From: Plantibacter sp050587525
GTDB lineage: Bacteria > Actinomycetota > Actinomycetes > Actinomycetales > Microbacteriaceae
DNA length: 64,000 nucleotides
Direction: 5' to 3'
NCBI RefSeq assembly: GCF_050587525.1
Contig: NZ_JBOBFT010000005.1
Location: forward strand, 124,001 to 188,000
The notes beneath the pieces were generated by a model that worked only from the letters and a program-made list of their open reading frames with translations, did no database searches and had not been told where the DNA came from. Positions 26,536 through 35,347 of this stretch are shown here, in pieces; the first letter of the stretch is position 1; every line of letters starts with the position of its first letter. Both the position numbers and the translations under genes were made by a program.

Positions 26536-27957
26536 TCAGCCCGCCGATCGAGCGAGGCGCTTGCGGCGCGACATCGTGGGCGTGGGGCGCGTCGTGACGT
26601 CGATGTGGGAGTCATCGATCGCGTCGTGGAGCTTGTTGAGATCGCGACCGCGCGTCTCCGGTGTGACGAAGGTGGCCCAGAGCGTGATGCCGCCGAGCAC
26701 GAGCACGTAGCAGGCGAGCGGGACCCACGAGTCGGAGAACCAGCCGAGGAGCAGGGCGCCGATGAGGGGCGCGATGCCGCCGGCGAGGACCGCCGAGAAC
26801 TCACGGGAGATGGCGACGCCCGTGTAGCGGTGGCGGTTGCCGAAGAGCTCGGGCAGCGTCGCGCACTGGGCGCCGAGCATGATGTTGACGCTGAGCGAGT
26901 AGGTGACGGCGAGGACCACGACGACGAGCGCGGGATTCCCGTTCGCGAGCATCCACCAGGCGGGGACGGCGAGGACGATCTGGACGATCGCGCCGATGCG
27001 GTAGATCGTCATGCGCCCGAAGCGATCGGACAGCGCGCCGGCCCACGGGATGACGAGGATGCCGATGAGCGCACCGAGCGCGATGGCGAGCGGCCCCTCC
27101 CACGGCTCGGCGCCGGCGAACTGCGTGATGAACGCGACCGCGAGGGTCTGGTAGATCGCCGAGCCGCCGTTCTCCGCCATCCGCAGGCCGACGCCGCGGA
27201 GGATCGTGGGGAAGGACTCCTTGAAGATCTCCTTGAAGGGGTTCTTCGAGACCGCCTCCTGTTCTTCGAGCGTGATGAACGTGGGGCTCTCCTGCATCCG
27301 GAGGCGGATGAAGAGGGCGACGCCGATAAGGATCACGGAGGCGAGGAACGGGATGCGCCACAGCCAGTCGTGGACGATCTGCTGGTCCACGAGGCCAAGG
27401 AAGAAGAACACGACCGAGGCCATGATCGTGCCGACCATGATGCCGACGAACGGGAGCGCAGAGAAGAAGCCGCGACTGCGGACCGGTGCGTACTCGGCCA
27501 TGAGGGTGGTCGCCCCGGCCTGCTCCGCTCCGGCGCCGAAGCCCTGGAGGATCCGCAGGAGGATCAGGAGGATGGGCGCCCAGACGCCGATCTGCTCGCC
27601 CGTCGGGAGGACGCCGATCAGGGTCGATGCGCCGCCCATGAGGCCGATCGTGAGCGTCAGGACGAGCTTGCGGCCGAGCCGGTCGCCGAGGGCTCCGAAG
27701 AAGAGGCCGCCGAACGGGCGGGCGAAGAAGCCGACGGCGTAGGTGGCGAACCCCGCCGCGATGCCGGCGCCCGGGCCGAGGGCCGGGAAGAAGAGGGGCC
27801 CGAAGATGAGGGCCGATGCGAGGCCGTAGAGAGCGAAGTCGTAGTACTCGAGGGCACTGCCGACGGAGCTGGCGAGGGTGGCCCGACGGAGGTTCCGGAC
27901 GTACTCCGGGTCGTCTGACCCGCGGAGGTCGGTGGGGGCTGCTGAACCCGTTGACAT
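26536..27957 (-). CDS. MFS transporter, metabolite:H+ symporter (MHS) family
   Basis: A 473-residue permease with about 12 transmembrane segments. Seen: SSVGSALEYYDFALYG (TM1 of the MHS family), FARPFGGLFFGALGDRLGRK (motif A) and the second-half SDRFGR. MHS members import organic and sugar acids such as citrate, shikimate or ketoglutarate. The context indicates uptake of the aldonic or keto-aldonic acid used by the operon. ATG 27957 is chosen because AAAGGAG lies six bases upstream; an earlier ATG directly abuts that site. Confidence 0.9.
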   Translation of the reverse strand: MSTGSAAPTDLRGSDDPEYVRNLRRATLASSVGSALEYYDFALYGLASALIFGPLFFPALGPGAGIAAGFATYAVGFFARPFGGLFFGALGDRLGRKLVLTLTIGLMGGASTLIGVLPTGEQIGVWAPILLILLRILQGFGAGAEQAGATTLMAEYAPVRSRGFFSALPFVGIMVGTIMASVVFFFLGLVDQQIVHDWLWRIPFLASVILIGVALFIRLRMQESPTFITLEEQEAVSKNPFKEIFKESFPTILRGVGLRMAENGGSAIYQTLAVAFITQFAGAEPWEGPLAIALGALIGILVIPWAGALSDRFGRMTIYRIGAIVQIVLAVPAWWMLANGNPALVVVVLAVTYSLSVNIMLGAQCATLPELFGNRHRYTGVAISREFSAVLAGGIAPLIGALLLGWFSDSWVPLACYVLVLGGITLWATFVTPETRGRDLNKLHDAIDDSHIDVTTRPTPTMSRRKRLARSAG

Positions 27958-28054
27958 GGTCATCTCCTTTGATAACGGCGCGGTGCGCTGATCGGGCGCC
28001 GCGTGGTCCCATCGAGTGGGGCGGCGAACACCTGAGACGAAGATAACACTCTGC

Positions 28055-28067
28055 TGAACAGAGTTCA
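28055..28067. promoter_or_regulatory. IclR-like operator upstream of the MFS importer
   Basis: TGAACAGAGTTCA is a perfect 5-bp-arm palindrome with three central bases; a TTGAAC half-site follows at 28073. It lies 98 bases before the MFS start and next to the iclR gene. The same GAACA-N1-GTTC core occurs at 30154. Confidence 0.6.
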
Positions 28068-28121
28068 ACACATTGAACGATTTCGGATGGATGAGCCGTC
28101 TGACCCGCCGTCCGGCGTCGA

Positions 28122-28955
28122 CTACCGTCCCGACAGCACCATCGGATTGGACAGCAGCGAGACCGCCTCCGCGAGCTCGGCGATGATGCCGGCGCGCACC
28201 GCAGGGGTCAAGGCAGCCTCCATGAGGGACGCACCGATGGCAAGGGGTTGCGCACCGCTCGCCCGCGGCGGGATCCACCTCGCGATGCCGAAGACGCCCG
28301 GGTGGACCTCACCGTCATCGATCGCGTACCCGCGCTCCCGTACGAGCGCCAGCTTCTCCTGCAGGTGTTCGAGCGAGGTCGTGCTGCGCTCCGTCCGGAC
28401 CGGGAAGTGGTCGCCGTCCGCGAATCGCCTGTCGACCTCCTCTGGCGCCAGATGGGCGAGCAGAGCGTTGCCCACCGCCGTCGGGGCAGCCGGGAATCGA
28501 TCGCCGATGCCCGCCGAGAGCCGGAGCGGCGCCCGCCCCTCATGCCTCGCGAGGTACAGGACGTCCGTGCCGTCGAGCATCGCGATCTGCACGACCTCGT
28601 GACTCAGGAACTCGGAGGACGCGATGAACCGGTAGAACTCGCGCACCTGGTCGAAGGAGCGCAGGTACGCACCGCCGAGCTCGACCGTGCGGTGCCCGAG
28701 CGTGAACCCGGAATCCACCCGCTGGATGAGACCGGACTCCTCGAGCACTGCGCACAGGTTGGACGTCGAGGACTTCGCCGCCCCGATCGCCCGCGCGATG
28801 TCGCTGAGCGGCATCGGCCTGCCCTGCGCATCCGCAAGGATGCCGAGGATCCGGATCGACCGGGTGACGGCCGGCGCCGGATCGCGGTCCGTCTGCGATT
28901 CCGAGGTCGGCTCCACAGCCCGTTCCGCCGTCGGTTCCTGCTCTGCTGTGCTCAT
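28122..28955 (-). CDS. IclR family transcriptional regulator
   Basis: 277 residues. The N-terminal winged helix (about 30-90: AVTRSIRILGILADAQGRPMPLSDIARAIGAAKSSTSN region) is followed by the IclR effector domain (100-270; RIGDRFPAAPTAVGNALLAHL-like GIGDRFPAAPTAVGNALLA). A disordered ~28-residue Glu/Thr/Pro-rich leader precedes the HTH. It is codirectional with the catabolic operon it probably controls, and operators of IclR type lie before that operon and before the dehydrogenase pair. Confidence 0.92.
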   Translation of the reverse strand: MSTAEQEPTAERAVEPTSESQTDRDPAPAVTRSIRILGILADAQGRPMPLSDIARAIGAAKSSTSNLCAVLEESGLIQRVDSGFTLGHRTVELGGAYLRSFDQVREFYRFIASSEFLSHEVVQIAMLDGTDVLYLARHEGRAPLRLSAGIGDRFPAAPTAVGNALLAHLAPEEVDRRFADGDHFPVRTERSTTSLEHLQEKLALVRERGYAIDDGEVHPGVFGIARWIPPRASGAQPLAIGASLMEAALTPAVRAGIIAELAEAVSLLSNPMVLSGR

Positions 28956-29026
28956 GATCGTCCTGTGTTCGTCATCGTGCGTCCGTCGTCCTGCGCTCGC
29001 GGTCGCCCTGCCGTGCTGGCGTGCGC

Positions 29027-30085
29027 CTAGTAGAACTCGATCGTATCGACGCGGTTCCGCAGCTCACGACCGTCGAGGAATCGCGTCGCATTGTCGGCGA
29101 AGAGTTCCGCGATGAGACGCTCCTCCGCACCGTTGAGGGCGGCGGTGTGCGGGCTCACAAGCACGTTGGGGAGATCCCACAGTGGGCTTGCCGCATCGAG
29201 GGGTTCCACCGCGAAGACGTCGAGTGCGGCGAAACCGACGCGGCCGTCCTGCAACGCCGCGATGAGCGCGTCCTCATCGATGACCGTGCCGCGACCGACG
29301 TTGACGACCGTGACGCCGGGCTTCACCGCCTGGAAGACCTGCTCGCCGAGGAGGCGTTCGGTGGCGGCGGTTCCCGGGAGGGTCGTGACGATGGCGTCGA
29401 CCTCGCCGACGACGTCGGCGATCGCATCCGGGTGGATGATGCGCGAGACGCCGGGAACGGACACATCGTGCCGGCTCGTGCCGATGACCGTCGCGCCGAG
29501 GGCGGAGAGTTTGGCCGCGACCTCACGACCGATGCCACCGAGCCCGGCCACGAGAACGGTCTGCTCGCTCACCTGGCTCATCGTCCATCGACCGGTCCAT
29601 TCGTGGTCGCGCTGCTGCTGGAGGAGCCTCGGCAGGGTCTTGGCGCCCGCGAACACCCCGAAGACGGCGAACTCGGCCAGCGGACCGCCGTGGACGCCGG
29701 CGGAGGTCGTGAAGGCGATGCGCTCGAGCTGCGCGTCATCGAGCCCCGCAGCCTTCACCTGGCCACCGCCCCCGGCCGCCATGATCTGCACCCAGCGCAG
29801 GTCCGGATTCGCCGATGCCGTGCGGGCGAGCGCCTTGGGATCGACGTCCGGGATGCCGTAGAGGACCTCCGCGGAGTCGACGAGCGCCTCGAACGCCGCC
29901 TGCTGCGAGGGGCTGCGTTCGAACGACGGATCGCCAGCGAAGTCGGCGGGGTGTCGCATGGGAGGGAGGAGCTCCTGCTCGCGGACGAGGTCGATGCGCG
30001 GCTCGAGGCGTTCGATGAGCTCGCAGAGCTCCTCGGGGAGCGGAGTGGCGACGACGACGCGGAGGCGCTGGGCGGAGTGGGTCAC
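29027..30085 (-). CDS. D-isomer-specific 2-hydroxyacid dehydrogenase
   Basis: 352 residues. Seen: LRWVQIMAAGGGGQV, cofactor site VLVAGLGGIGREVAAKL, VVNVGRGTVIDEDALIAAL with the catalytic Arg region, AALDVFAVEPLD with Glu, and SPHTAALN with the catalytic His. In this locus a 2-ketoaldonate reductase (GhrB/TkrA-like) role is reasonable, i.e. interconverting 2-keto- and free aldonates, but substrate is inferred. The start is GTG at 30085 with AGGA upstream. Divergent from the next gene across an IclR-type operator. Confidence 0.88.
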   Translation of the reverse strand: MTHSAQRLRVVVATPLPEELCELIERLEPRIDLVREQELLPPMRHPADFAGDPSFERSPSQQAAFEALVDSAEVLYGIPDVDPKALARTASANPDLRWVQIMAAGGGGQVKAAGLDDAQLERIAFTTSAGVHGGPLAEFAVFGVFAGAKTLPRLLQQQRDHEWTGRWTMSQVSEQTVLVAGLGGIGREVAAKLSALGATVIGTSRHDVSVPGVSRIIHPDAIADVVGEVDAIVTTLPGTAATERLLGEQVFQAVKPGVTVVNVGRGTVIDEDALIAALQDGRVGFAALDVFAVEPLDAASPLWDLPNVLVSPHTAALNGAEERLIAELFADNATRFLDGRELRNRVDTIEFY

Positions 30086-30153
30086 GTGGGTGTCCTGTTC
30101 TTCATCGAACCGGCCTGGTTCCCGATCGAGTCTACCCATCGATTCATTCTGTT

Positions 30154-30188
30154 GAACAGTGTTCCGTGGGCTGTCCTGTGGGTAGACT
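30154..30188 (+). promoter_or_regulatory. IclR-like operator and leaderless promoter of the beta-hydroxyacid dehydrogenase
   Basis: GAACAGTGTTC (30154-30164) is palindromic and matches the site at 28055. TAGACT (30183-30188) is a good -10 hexamer six bases before the ATG at 30195, so the operator sits over the -35 region and the mRNA should begin at or near the start codon. Confidence 0.6.
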
Positions 30189-30194
30189 GCTGCC

Positions 30195-31172
30195 ATGTCG
30201 AGCCAGCGCGGGCCACGAGCAGCCCTCCCCACGACCGTCGGAGTCATCGGACTGGGCGCCATGGGCGCCCCCATGACGCGGAATCTGCTCGCCGCAGCGG
30301 GCTCGGTCTCCCCGTCACCGACGCCGGCGCCCACGCCACCCACGCCACTCGCGACCGTCCTCGTGAACCACCGCAGTCGCGATCGAGCCGCCGAACTCCT
30401 CGAGGCCGGCGCCGTCTGGGCCGGAACACCCCGCGAGCTCGCCGCAGCGGACGTCATCGTCTTCATGCTGCCCGACCTCCCACAGGTCGACGAGGTCCTC
30501 GACGGCGCGGACGGCGTGCTCGCCGGCATCGACTCCCCCACCGTCCTCGTGATCGGATCCACCTCGTCCGCGCAGGGCGTCCGCGACCTCGACAGCCGGG
30601 TCTCCGCAGCCACCGGAGGCCTCGCCCGCGTGATCGACGCGCCCGTGAGCGGCGGCGAGGACGGGGCGAGGGCCGCCACCCTCTCGATCATGGTCGGCGG
30701 TGACAAGCAACCCGTCGAAGCCGCATGGTCGACCCTCGAGACCTTCGGCACACCCGTCCACCTCGGCCCGCTCGGCTCCGGCGAGATCGCCAAGTACTGC
30801 AACCAGATCATCGTCGCCTCCACCATCATGGCTCTCGGCGAAGCAGCCGTGCTCGCCGACCGCAGCGGCCTCGACGTCGGCGCGATGTTCGACCTCCTCG
30901 AAGGCGGATACGCCGGCAGCCGCGTCCTCGCGACCCGCAAGCAGCGCATCGTCGACGAGGACTACAGCCCCTCCGGACCGGCCAAGTTCATGGTGAAGGA
31001 CCTCACATATGCAACGATCGAAGCAGAGCGCACCGGCACCACGGCCCCGCAGCTCCACTCCCTCCTCGACCAGTTCACAAGACTCACCGAGGAAGGCTAC
31101 GGCGACCAGGACATCTCCGTCACCCGCGCCTACATCGATTCGCTCACGCCACCTCGAACCGTCGTCGACTGA
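30195..31172 (+). CDS. NAD(P)-dependent beta-hydroxyacid dehydrogenase (3-hydroxyisobutyrate / tartronate semialdehyde reductase type)
   Basis: 325 residues. Seen: cofactor signature VGVIGLGAMGAPMTRNLL at 15-32, substrate site DAPVSGGEDGARAATLSIMVGG, and catalytic Lys in GSGEIAKYCNQIIVAS. An odd Pro/Ser/Thr stretch (SVSPSPTPAPTPPTP) sits between the first helix and second strand of the Rossmann fold, where the family has a short loop. Its pairing with the divergent 2-hydroxyacid dehydrogenase and shared operator put it in the sugar-acid regulon. Confidence 0.88.
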   Translation: MSSQRGPRAALPTTVGVIGLGAMGAPMTRNLLAAAGSVSPSPTPAPTPPTPLATVLVNHRSRDRAAELLEAGAVWAGTPRELAAADVIVFMLPDLPQVDEVLDGADGVLAGIDSPTVLVIGSTSSAQGVRDLDSRVSAATGGLARVIDAPVSGGEDGARAATLSIMVGGDKQPVEAAWSTLETFGTPVHLGPLGSGEIAKYCNQIIVASTIMALGEAAVLADRSGLDVGAMFDLLEGGYAGSRVLATRKQRIVDEDYSPSGPAKFMVKDLTYATIEAERTGTTAPQLHSLLDQFTRLTEEGYGDQDISVTRAYIDSLTPPRTVVD

Positions 31173-31431
31173 ACCGCCGCCGCACAACCGGCACGCGTGC
31201 CATCGGCCCGGAGCGAAACCCGTCGAGCTCGTCATCCACCGACCCGCTGCTCCGCTGAACGCGAACAGCAGCTGAACACCGGGCCACGAGGCCCATCCAC
31301 CCACCCTCCAGGCGACCCGTCACATCACCGCTTTGCTACGGTTGCAACGTGCCCGTACCAGGGTCACCCGGAGCCTGCTGCCGCCTCGAAGGCGATGCAG
31401 CAAGGACCACCACACATCGAAGGAGAACCAC

Positions 31432-32892
31432 ATGGTGAACAACGCCCAGGCGACAGCCAACATCGGCGTCGTCGGCCTCGCCGTCATGGGAAGCAACCTC
31501 GCCCGCAACCTCGCGAGCCGCGAAGGCAACACGGTCGCCGTGTACAACCGCTCGCCAGAGCGCACCGACCTCCTCACCAGCGAACACCCTGAAGCCGGCT
31601 TCATCGCCTCGCACACCATCGAGGAATTCGCCGCTTCACTGCAGAAGCCGCGCACCGCGATCATCATGGTGCAGGCCGGCAAGGGCACCGACGCCGTCAT
31701 CCAGCAGCTCACCGAGGTCTTCGAGCCGGGCGACATCATCGTCGACGGCGGCAACGCGCTCTTCACCGACACCATCCGTCGCGAGAAGGCCGTCCGCGAG
31801 ACCGGCATCAACTTCGTCGGCGCCGGCATCTCCGGCGGCGAGGAAGGCGCCCTCAAAGGACCGTCGATCATGCCGGGCGGCTCCGCCGAAGCGTGGGAGA
31901 CCCTCGGCCCGATCCTCAAGTCGATCGCAGCCGTCGCGGAAGGCGAGCCCTGCGTCACGCACGTCGGCACCGACGGCGCCGGCCACTTCGTCAAGATGAT
32001 CCACAACGGCATCGAATACGCCGACATGCAGCTCATCGCCGAGGCCTACGACCTCATCCGCCGCGGCACCGGCAAGACGCCGGCCGAGATCGCCGACATC
32101 TTCGCCGAGTGGAACCGCGGCGAACTCGAGAGCTACCTCATCGAGATCACCGCAGAGGTCCTCAAGCAGGTCGACGCGAAGACGGGCAAGCCGCTCGTCG
32201 ACGTCATCCTCGACCAGGCAGGAGCCAAGGGCACCGGCGCATGGACCGTGCAGACGGCCCTCGACCTCGGCATCCCCGTCTCCGGCATCGCCGAAGCCGT
32301 GTTCGCCCGCTCCCTGTCCTCGAAGCCCGCCCAGCGCGCGGCCGCGACGGACCTCCCCGGCCCGTCGGACGACTGGACCGTCGACGACACCGACACCTTC
32401 ATCGAAGACGTCCGCAAGGCGCTCTACGCATCGAAGATCATCGCCTACTCGCAGGGCTTCGACGAGATCGTCGCCGGCGCGGATGAGTACGACTGGAACA
32501 TCCAGAAGGGTGAGATCGCGAAGATCTGGCGCGGCGGCTGCATCATCCGCGCCCAGTTCCTCAACCGCATCACCGACGCGTACGCGGAGAACCCGGAGCT
32601 CGTCGCCCTCGTGACGGCGCCGTACTTCCGCGACGCGGTCGGCGAGGCGCAGGACAGCTGGCGCCGGGTCGTCGCGACCGCGGCACACGCCGGCATCCCC
32701 TCGCCCGCATTCTCCTCGTCGCTGTCGTACTACGACGGCCTCCGCGCCGACCGGCTCCCCGCCGCGCTCGTCCAGGGCCAGCGCGACTTCTTCGGTGCGC
32801 ACACCTACAAGCGCGTCGACATCGAGGGCACGTTCCACACGCTGTGGTCTGGCGACCGCAGCGAGGTCGAGCAGGAGGGCTCCAGCCACTAG
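31432..32892 (+). CDS. gnd: 6-phosphogluconate dehydrogenase, decarboxylating
   Basis: Converts 6-phosphogluconate to ribulose 5-phosphate with NADP. 486 residues, the long homodimeric form. Seen: IGVVGLAVMGSNLARNLA, FVGAGISGGEEGALKGPSIMPGG (substrate loop), HFVKMIHNGIEYADMQLIAEAYD with catalytic Lys, and LDQAGAKGTGAWT. AAGGAG lies eight bases before ATG 31432. It takes the product of gntK and so closes the gluconate branch of the locus. A strong hairpin follows. Confidence 0.97.
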   Translation: MVNNAQATANIGVVGLAVMGSNLARNLASREGNTVAVYNRSPERTDLLTSEHPEAGFIASHTIEEFAASLQKPRTAIIMVQAGKGTDAVIQQLTEVFEPGDIIVDGGNALFTDTIRREKAVRETGINFVGAGISGGEEGALKGPSIMPGGSAEAWETLGPILKSIAAVAEGEPCVTHVGTDGAGHFVKMIHNGIEYADMQLIAEAYDLIRRGTGKTPAEIADIFAEWNRGELESYLIEITAEVLKQVDAKTGKPLVDVILDQAGAKGTGAWTVQTALDLGIPVSGIAEAVFARSLSSKPAQRAAATDLPGPSDDWTVDDTDTFIEDVRKALYASKIIAYSQGFDEIVAGADEYDWNIQKGEIAKIWRGGCIIRAQFLNRITDAYAENPELVALVTAPYFRDAVGEAQDSWRRVVATAAHAGIPSPAFSSSLSYYDGLRADRLPAALVQGQRDFFGAHTYKRVDIEGTFHTLWSGDRSEVEQEGSSH

Positions 32893-32953
32893 CTGCTGCA
32901 CCTCGAAACAGGCTGCTGCACCTGGGGAACGGGCTGCTGCACCTCGGGAACGG
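32892..32953. repeat. Three 20-21-base tandem repeats after gnd
   Basis: GCTGCTGCACCTCGGGAACGG and two variants in a row, starting at the last base of the gnd stop codon. The third copy supplies the left side of the terminator stem. Confidence 0.7.
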
Positions 32954-32984
32954 GCGGGATCGGGCGACCGATCCCGCCCGTTCC
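32947..32984 (+). terminator. gnd terminator: 17-bp perfect stem with GCGA loop
   Basis: GGAACGGGCGGGATCGG, loop GCGA, CCGATCCCGCCCGTTCC. A perfect 17-bp stem closed by a GNRA-type tetraloop, directly downstream of gnd. A C/T-rich tract follows. Confidence 0.8.
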
Positions 32985-32989
32985 GCGTT

Positions 32990-33018
32990 CCCGCCCTCCC
33001 CTCCCCTCCCCTCCGCCC
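32990..33018 (-). other. Candidate G-quadruplex tract
   Basis: The minus strand carries six runs of three or four G separated by 1-4 bases (GGGCGGAGGGGAGGGG onward), well within the usual G4 rule. It follows the gnd terminator. Confidence 0.55.
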
Positions 33019-33023
33019 TGGTG

Positions 33024-33120
33024 TTCACAATTCCGGAATTCGTGTGACAGGAGTGACGAAGCAACCGCTGGCCGCCCTCGCCATACGCATTCCCGACCAA
33101 GAGTTCCGGAATTGTGAAAA
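33024..33120. repeat. TTCACAATTC palindromic element A
   Basis: TTCACAATTCCGGAA (33024-33038) and TTCCGGAATTGTGAA (33104-33118) are perfect inverted copies around a 65-base centre. Related to elements at 34034 and 53383. Confidence 0.7.
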
Positions 33121-33172
33121 CGACATCGGAACGGGGCAGGGCAGAATGAGGGCACACGACGGAAGGGCGACG

Positions 33173-33994
33173 ATGACGTCGGCGACTGCGACACCAGCAC
33201 AGCGCGAACGACCGGCGCTCAAACTCGGCGTCAGCGTGCTCATCGCAGCGTCTGGCGTCCTCCTCTTCGGGTTCGCGATGCCGCTGGCCGGCTACCCGGT
33301 GCTCGCTGCCGCCCTCGTCGCGGCCTGGTTCGTGGACCGACGGATGTTCCGCGATCTGTCGCTCATCGCCGTCGGCCTCGTCGCCCTCAGCCTCGTGCCC
33401 ATCAACACGAGCATCGACTGGTCGCACATGCTCCAGATGGGTGCAGCCCTCGCGGTCGCCGTCCTCACGCCATACCTGCTGTCACGCTTCGTGTTCCGCG
33501 ACCACGCGATCCGCTTCCCCGTCGCGACCGGACACAGCTGGACGAAGCTCGAATGGGGCTACCTCATCGTCGTCATCGGCCTCGGATACGCGATCCTGCC
33601 GGTCTACCTCATCCGATCGGGCGTCTACCAGAACTGGCCGGCCGCGACGACGGGCGACGAGGTGTTCCGCCTCTTCCTCGGGACGAACGCCCTCGGCATC
33701 TGGGATGAGCTGTTCTTCATCTGCACCTGTTTCGCACTCCTCCGCCGACACCTGCCGGATTGGCAGGCGAATCTCATCCAGGCAGCACTGTTCACGTCGT
33801 TCCTCTGGGAGCTCGGATTCCGATCGTTCGGCCCCTTCATCATCTTCCCGTTCGCGCTCGTGCAGGGGTGGACGTTCACGCTCACGAAGTCCCTCAGCTA
33901 CATCGTCACCGTGCACCTGTTGTTCGACTTCGTCCTGTTCCTCGTGCTGCTCCACTCGCACAACCCGTCGATCCTGCAGTTCTTCGTCTACTGA
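33173..33994 (+). CDS. CPBP-like integral membrane protein
   Basis: A 273-residue protein with seven or eight hydrophobic segments. The second half resembles CPBP/Abi (Rce1-like) intramembrane proteases: WDELFFICTCFALLRRH in the place of the EExxxR motif, FTSFLWELGFRSFGP, and VHLLFDFVL (HxxxD). The first acidic pair is DE rather than EE, and the FxxxH motif is not clear, so activity is uncertain. ATG 33173 follows GGAAGGG by seven bases; an in-frame ATG at 33146 is possible. Confidence 0.6.
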   Translation: MTSATATPAQRERPALKLGVSVLIAASGVLLFGFAMPLAGYPVLAAALVAAWFVDRRMFRDLSLIAVGLVALSLVPINTSIDWSHMLQMGAALAVAVLTPYLLSRFVFRDHAIRFPVATGHSWTKLEWGYLIVVIGLGYAILPVYLIRSGVYQNWPAATTGDEVFRLFLGTNALGIWDELFFICTCFALLRRHLPDWQANLIQAALFTSFLWELGFRSFGPFIIFPFALVQGWTFTLTKSLSYIVTVHLLFDFVLFLVLLHSHNPSILQFFVY

Positions 33995-34033
33995 CGCTCC
34001 GAGTGCGTCCTGCCCGTCGACCCCACTGTGTTC

Positions 34034-34125
34034 GCACAATTCAGGAACATCGGCACAATGCAGGACGATTCAGCCGGACACGCCGGTCGATCGTCCTGAA
34101 TTCTGAAAATAGTCCTGAATTGTGC
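34034..34125. repeat. GCACAATTCAGGA palindromic element B
   Basis: Two nested inverted pairs: outer GCACAATTCAGGA (34034) with TCCTGAATTGTGC (34113); inner GCACAATGCAGGACGAT (34053) with ATCGTCCTGAATT (34090). It lies between the convergent CPBP-like and prs genes. Same design as element C at 53383. Confidence 0.75.
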
Positions 34126-34284
34126 AACCCCTCGGTGGCGGTGCGGGAGGCTCGAGCACAGCGCCCGGTGCGAGGCACAGGACGACGGCCCAGGACGTCG
34201 GCAGACGACGAACGCCCCGGCCGGAGCCAAGGCGTTCGGGTGGTGGAACTCGTGCAGCAGGTGCGTGTGCAGGTGCAGCAGTGC

Positions 34285-35262
34285 TCAGGCGGCGCCGTCG
34301 AACATCGACGTGACGGAACCGTCGTCGAAGACCTCGTGGATGGCGCGGGCGATGAGCGGAGCGATCGACAGCACCGTGAGCTTGTCGAAGCGCTTCGCCT
34401 CCTCGACGGGGAGCGTGTCGGTCACGACGACCGAGTCGATGGCGTCGCTCTGCAGCAGTTCGACGGCCGGATCGGAGAACACCGCGTGCGTGGCAGCGAC
34501 GACGACGCCGATGGCGCCGGCCTTCTTGAGCGCTTCAGCGGCCTTGACGATCGTGCGGCCGGTGTCGATGAGGTCGTCGACGAGGAGGCAGACACGCCCC
34601 TCGACCTGGCCGACGATCTCGTGCACGCTCACCTGGTTGGGGACGAGCGGATCGCGACGCTTGTGGATGATGGCGAGCGGCGCACCGAGCTTGTCGCTCC
34701 AGATGTCGGCGACGCGGACGCGACCCATGTCCGGCGAGACGACCGTCAGCGTCGACGGGTCGAGCTTCGCGCGGAAGTGCTCGAGGAGCACGGGCATCGC
34801 GAACAGGTGGTCGACGGGGCCGTCGAAGAAACCCTGGATCTGTGCGGCGTGGAGATCGACCGACATGATGCGGTCGGCGCCGGCGGCCTTGAAGAGGTCG
34901 GCGACGAGTCGGGCGGAGATCGGCTCGCGGCCTCGGCCCTTCTTGTCCTGACGCGCGTAGGGGTAGAACGGTGCGACGACCGTGATGCGCTTGGCGCTGG
35001 CACGCTTGGCCGCGTCGACCATGATGAGCTGCTCCATGAGCCACTCGTTGATGGGAGCGGAGTGCGACTGGATGACGAAGACGTCGCTGCCGCGGATGCT
35101 GTCGTCGTAGCGGGCGTAGATCTCACCGTTGGCGAAGGTCCTCGCGTCCGTGGGGACGAGTTCTGATTCGAGCTCTTCCGCGATCGCTTCGGCGAGTGCC
35201 GGGTGGGCCCTCCCGGAGACGAGTACGAGTCGCTTCTTGTTCTCGGTGGTGATGCCTGACAC
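34285..35262 (-). CDS. prs: Ribose-phosphate pyrophosphokinase
   Basis: Makes PRPP from ribose 5-phosphate and ATP. 325 residues. Seen: ANGEIYARYDDSIRGSDVFVIQ, PYARQDKKGRGREPISARLVA (catalytic flexible loop), SVDLHAAQIQGFFD, and the PRPP loop VCLLVDDLIDTGRTI. The start GTG at 35262 agrees with the family N-terminus. It follows glmU on the same strand with 85 bases between, the standard arrangement. Confidence 0.97.
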   Translation of the reverse strand: MSGITTENKKRLVLVSGRAHPALAEAIAEELESELVPTDARTFANGEIYARYDDSIRGSDVFVIQSHSAPINEWLMEQLIMVDAAKRASAKRITVVAPFYPYARQDKKGRGREPISARLVADLFKAAGADRIMSVDLHAAQIQGFFDGPVDHLFAMPVLLEHFRAKLDPSTLTVVSPDMGRVRVADIWSDKLGAPLAIIHKRRDPLVPNQVSVHEIVGQVEGRVCLLVDDLIDTGRTIVKAAEALKKAGAIGVVVAATHAVFSDPAVELLQSDAIDSVVVTDTLPVEEAKRFDKLTVLSIAPLIARAIHEVFDDGSVTSMFDGAA

Positions 35263-35347
35263 AGCCCCTGCCTTCTGCCGGGAATGCCGGCGTCGCCCAC
35301 TAGTCGACGTTACCAGGAGTGGCGTCGTCGTCCGACACGGATACGGT

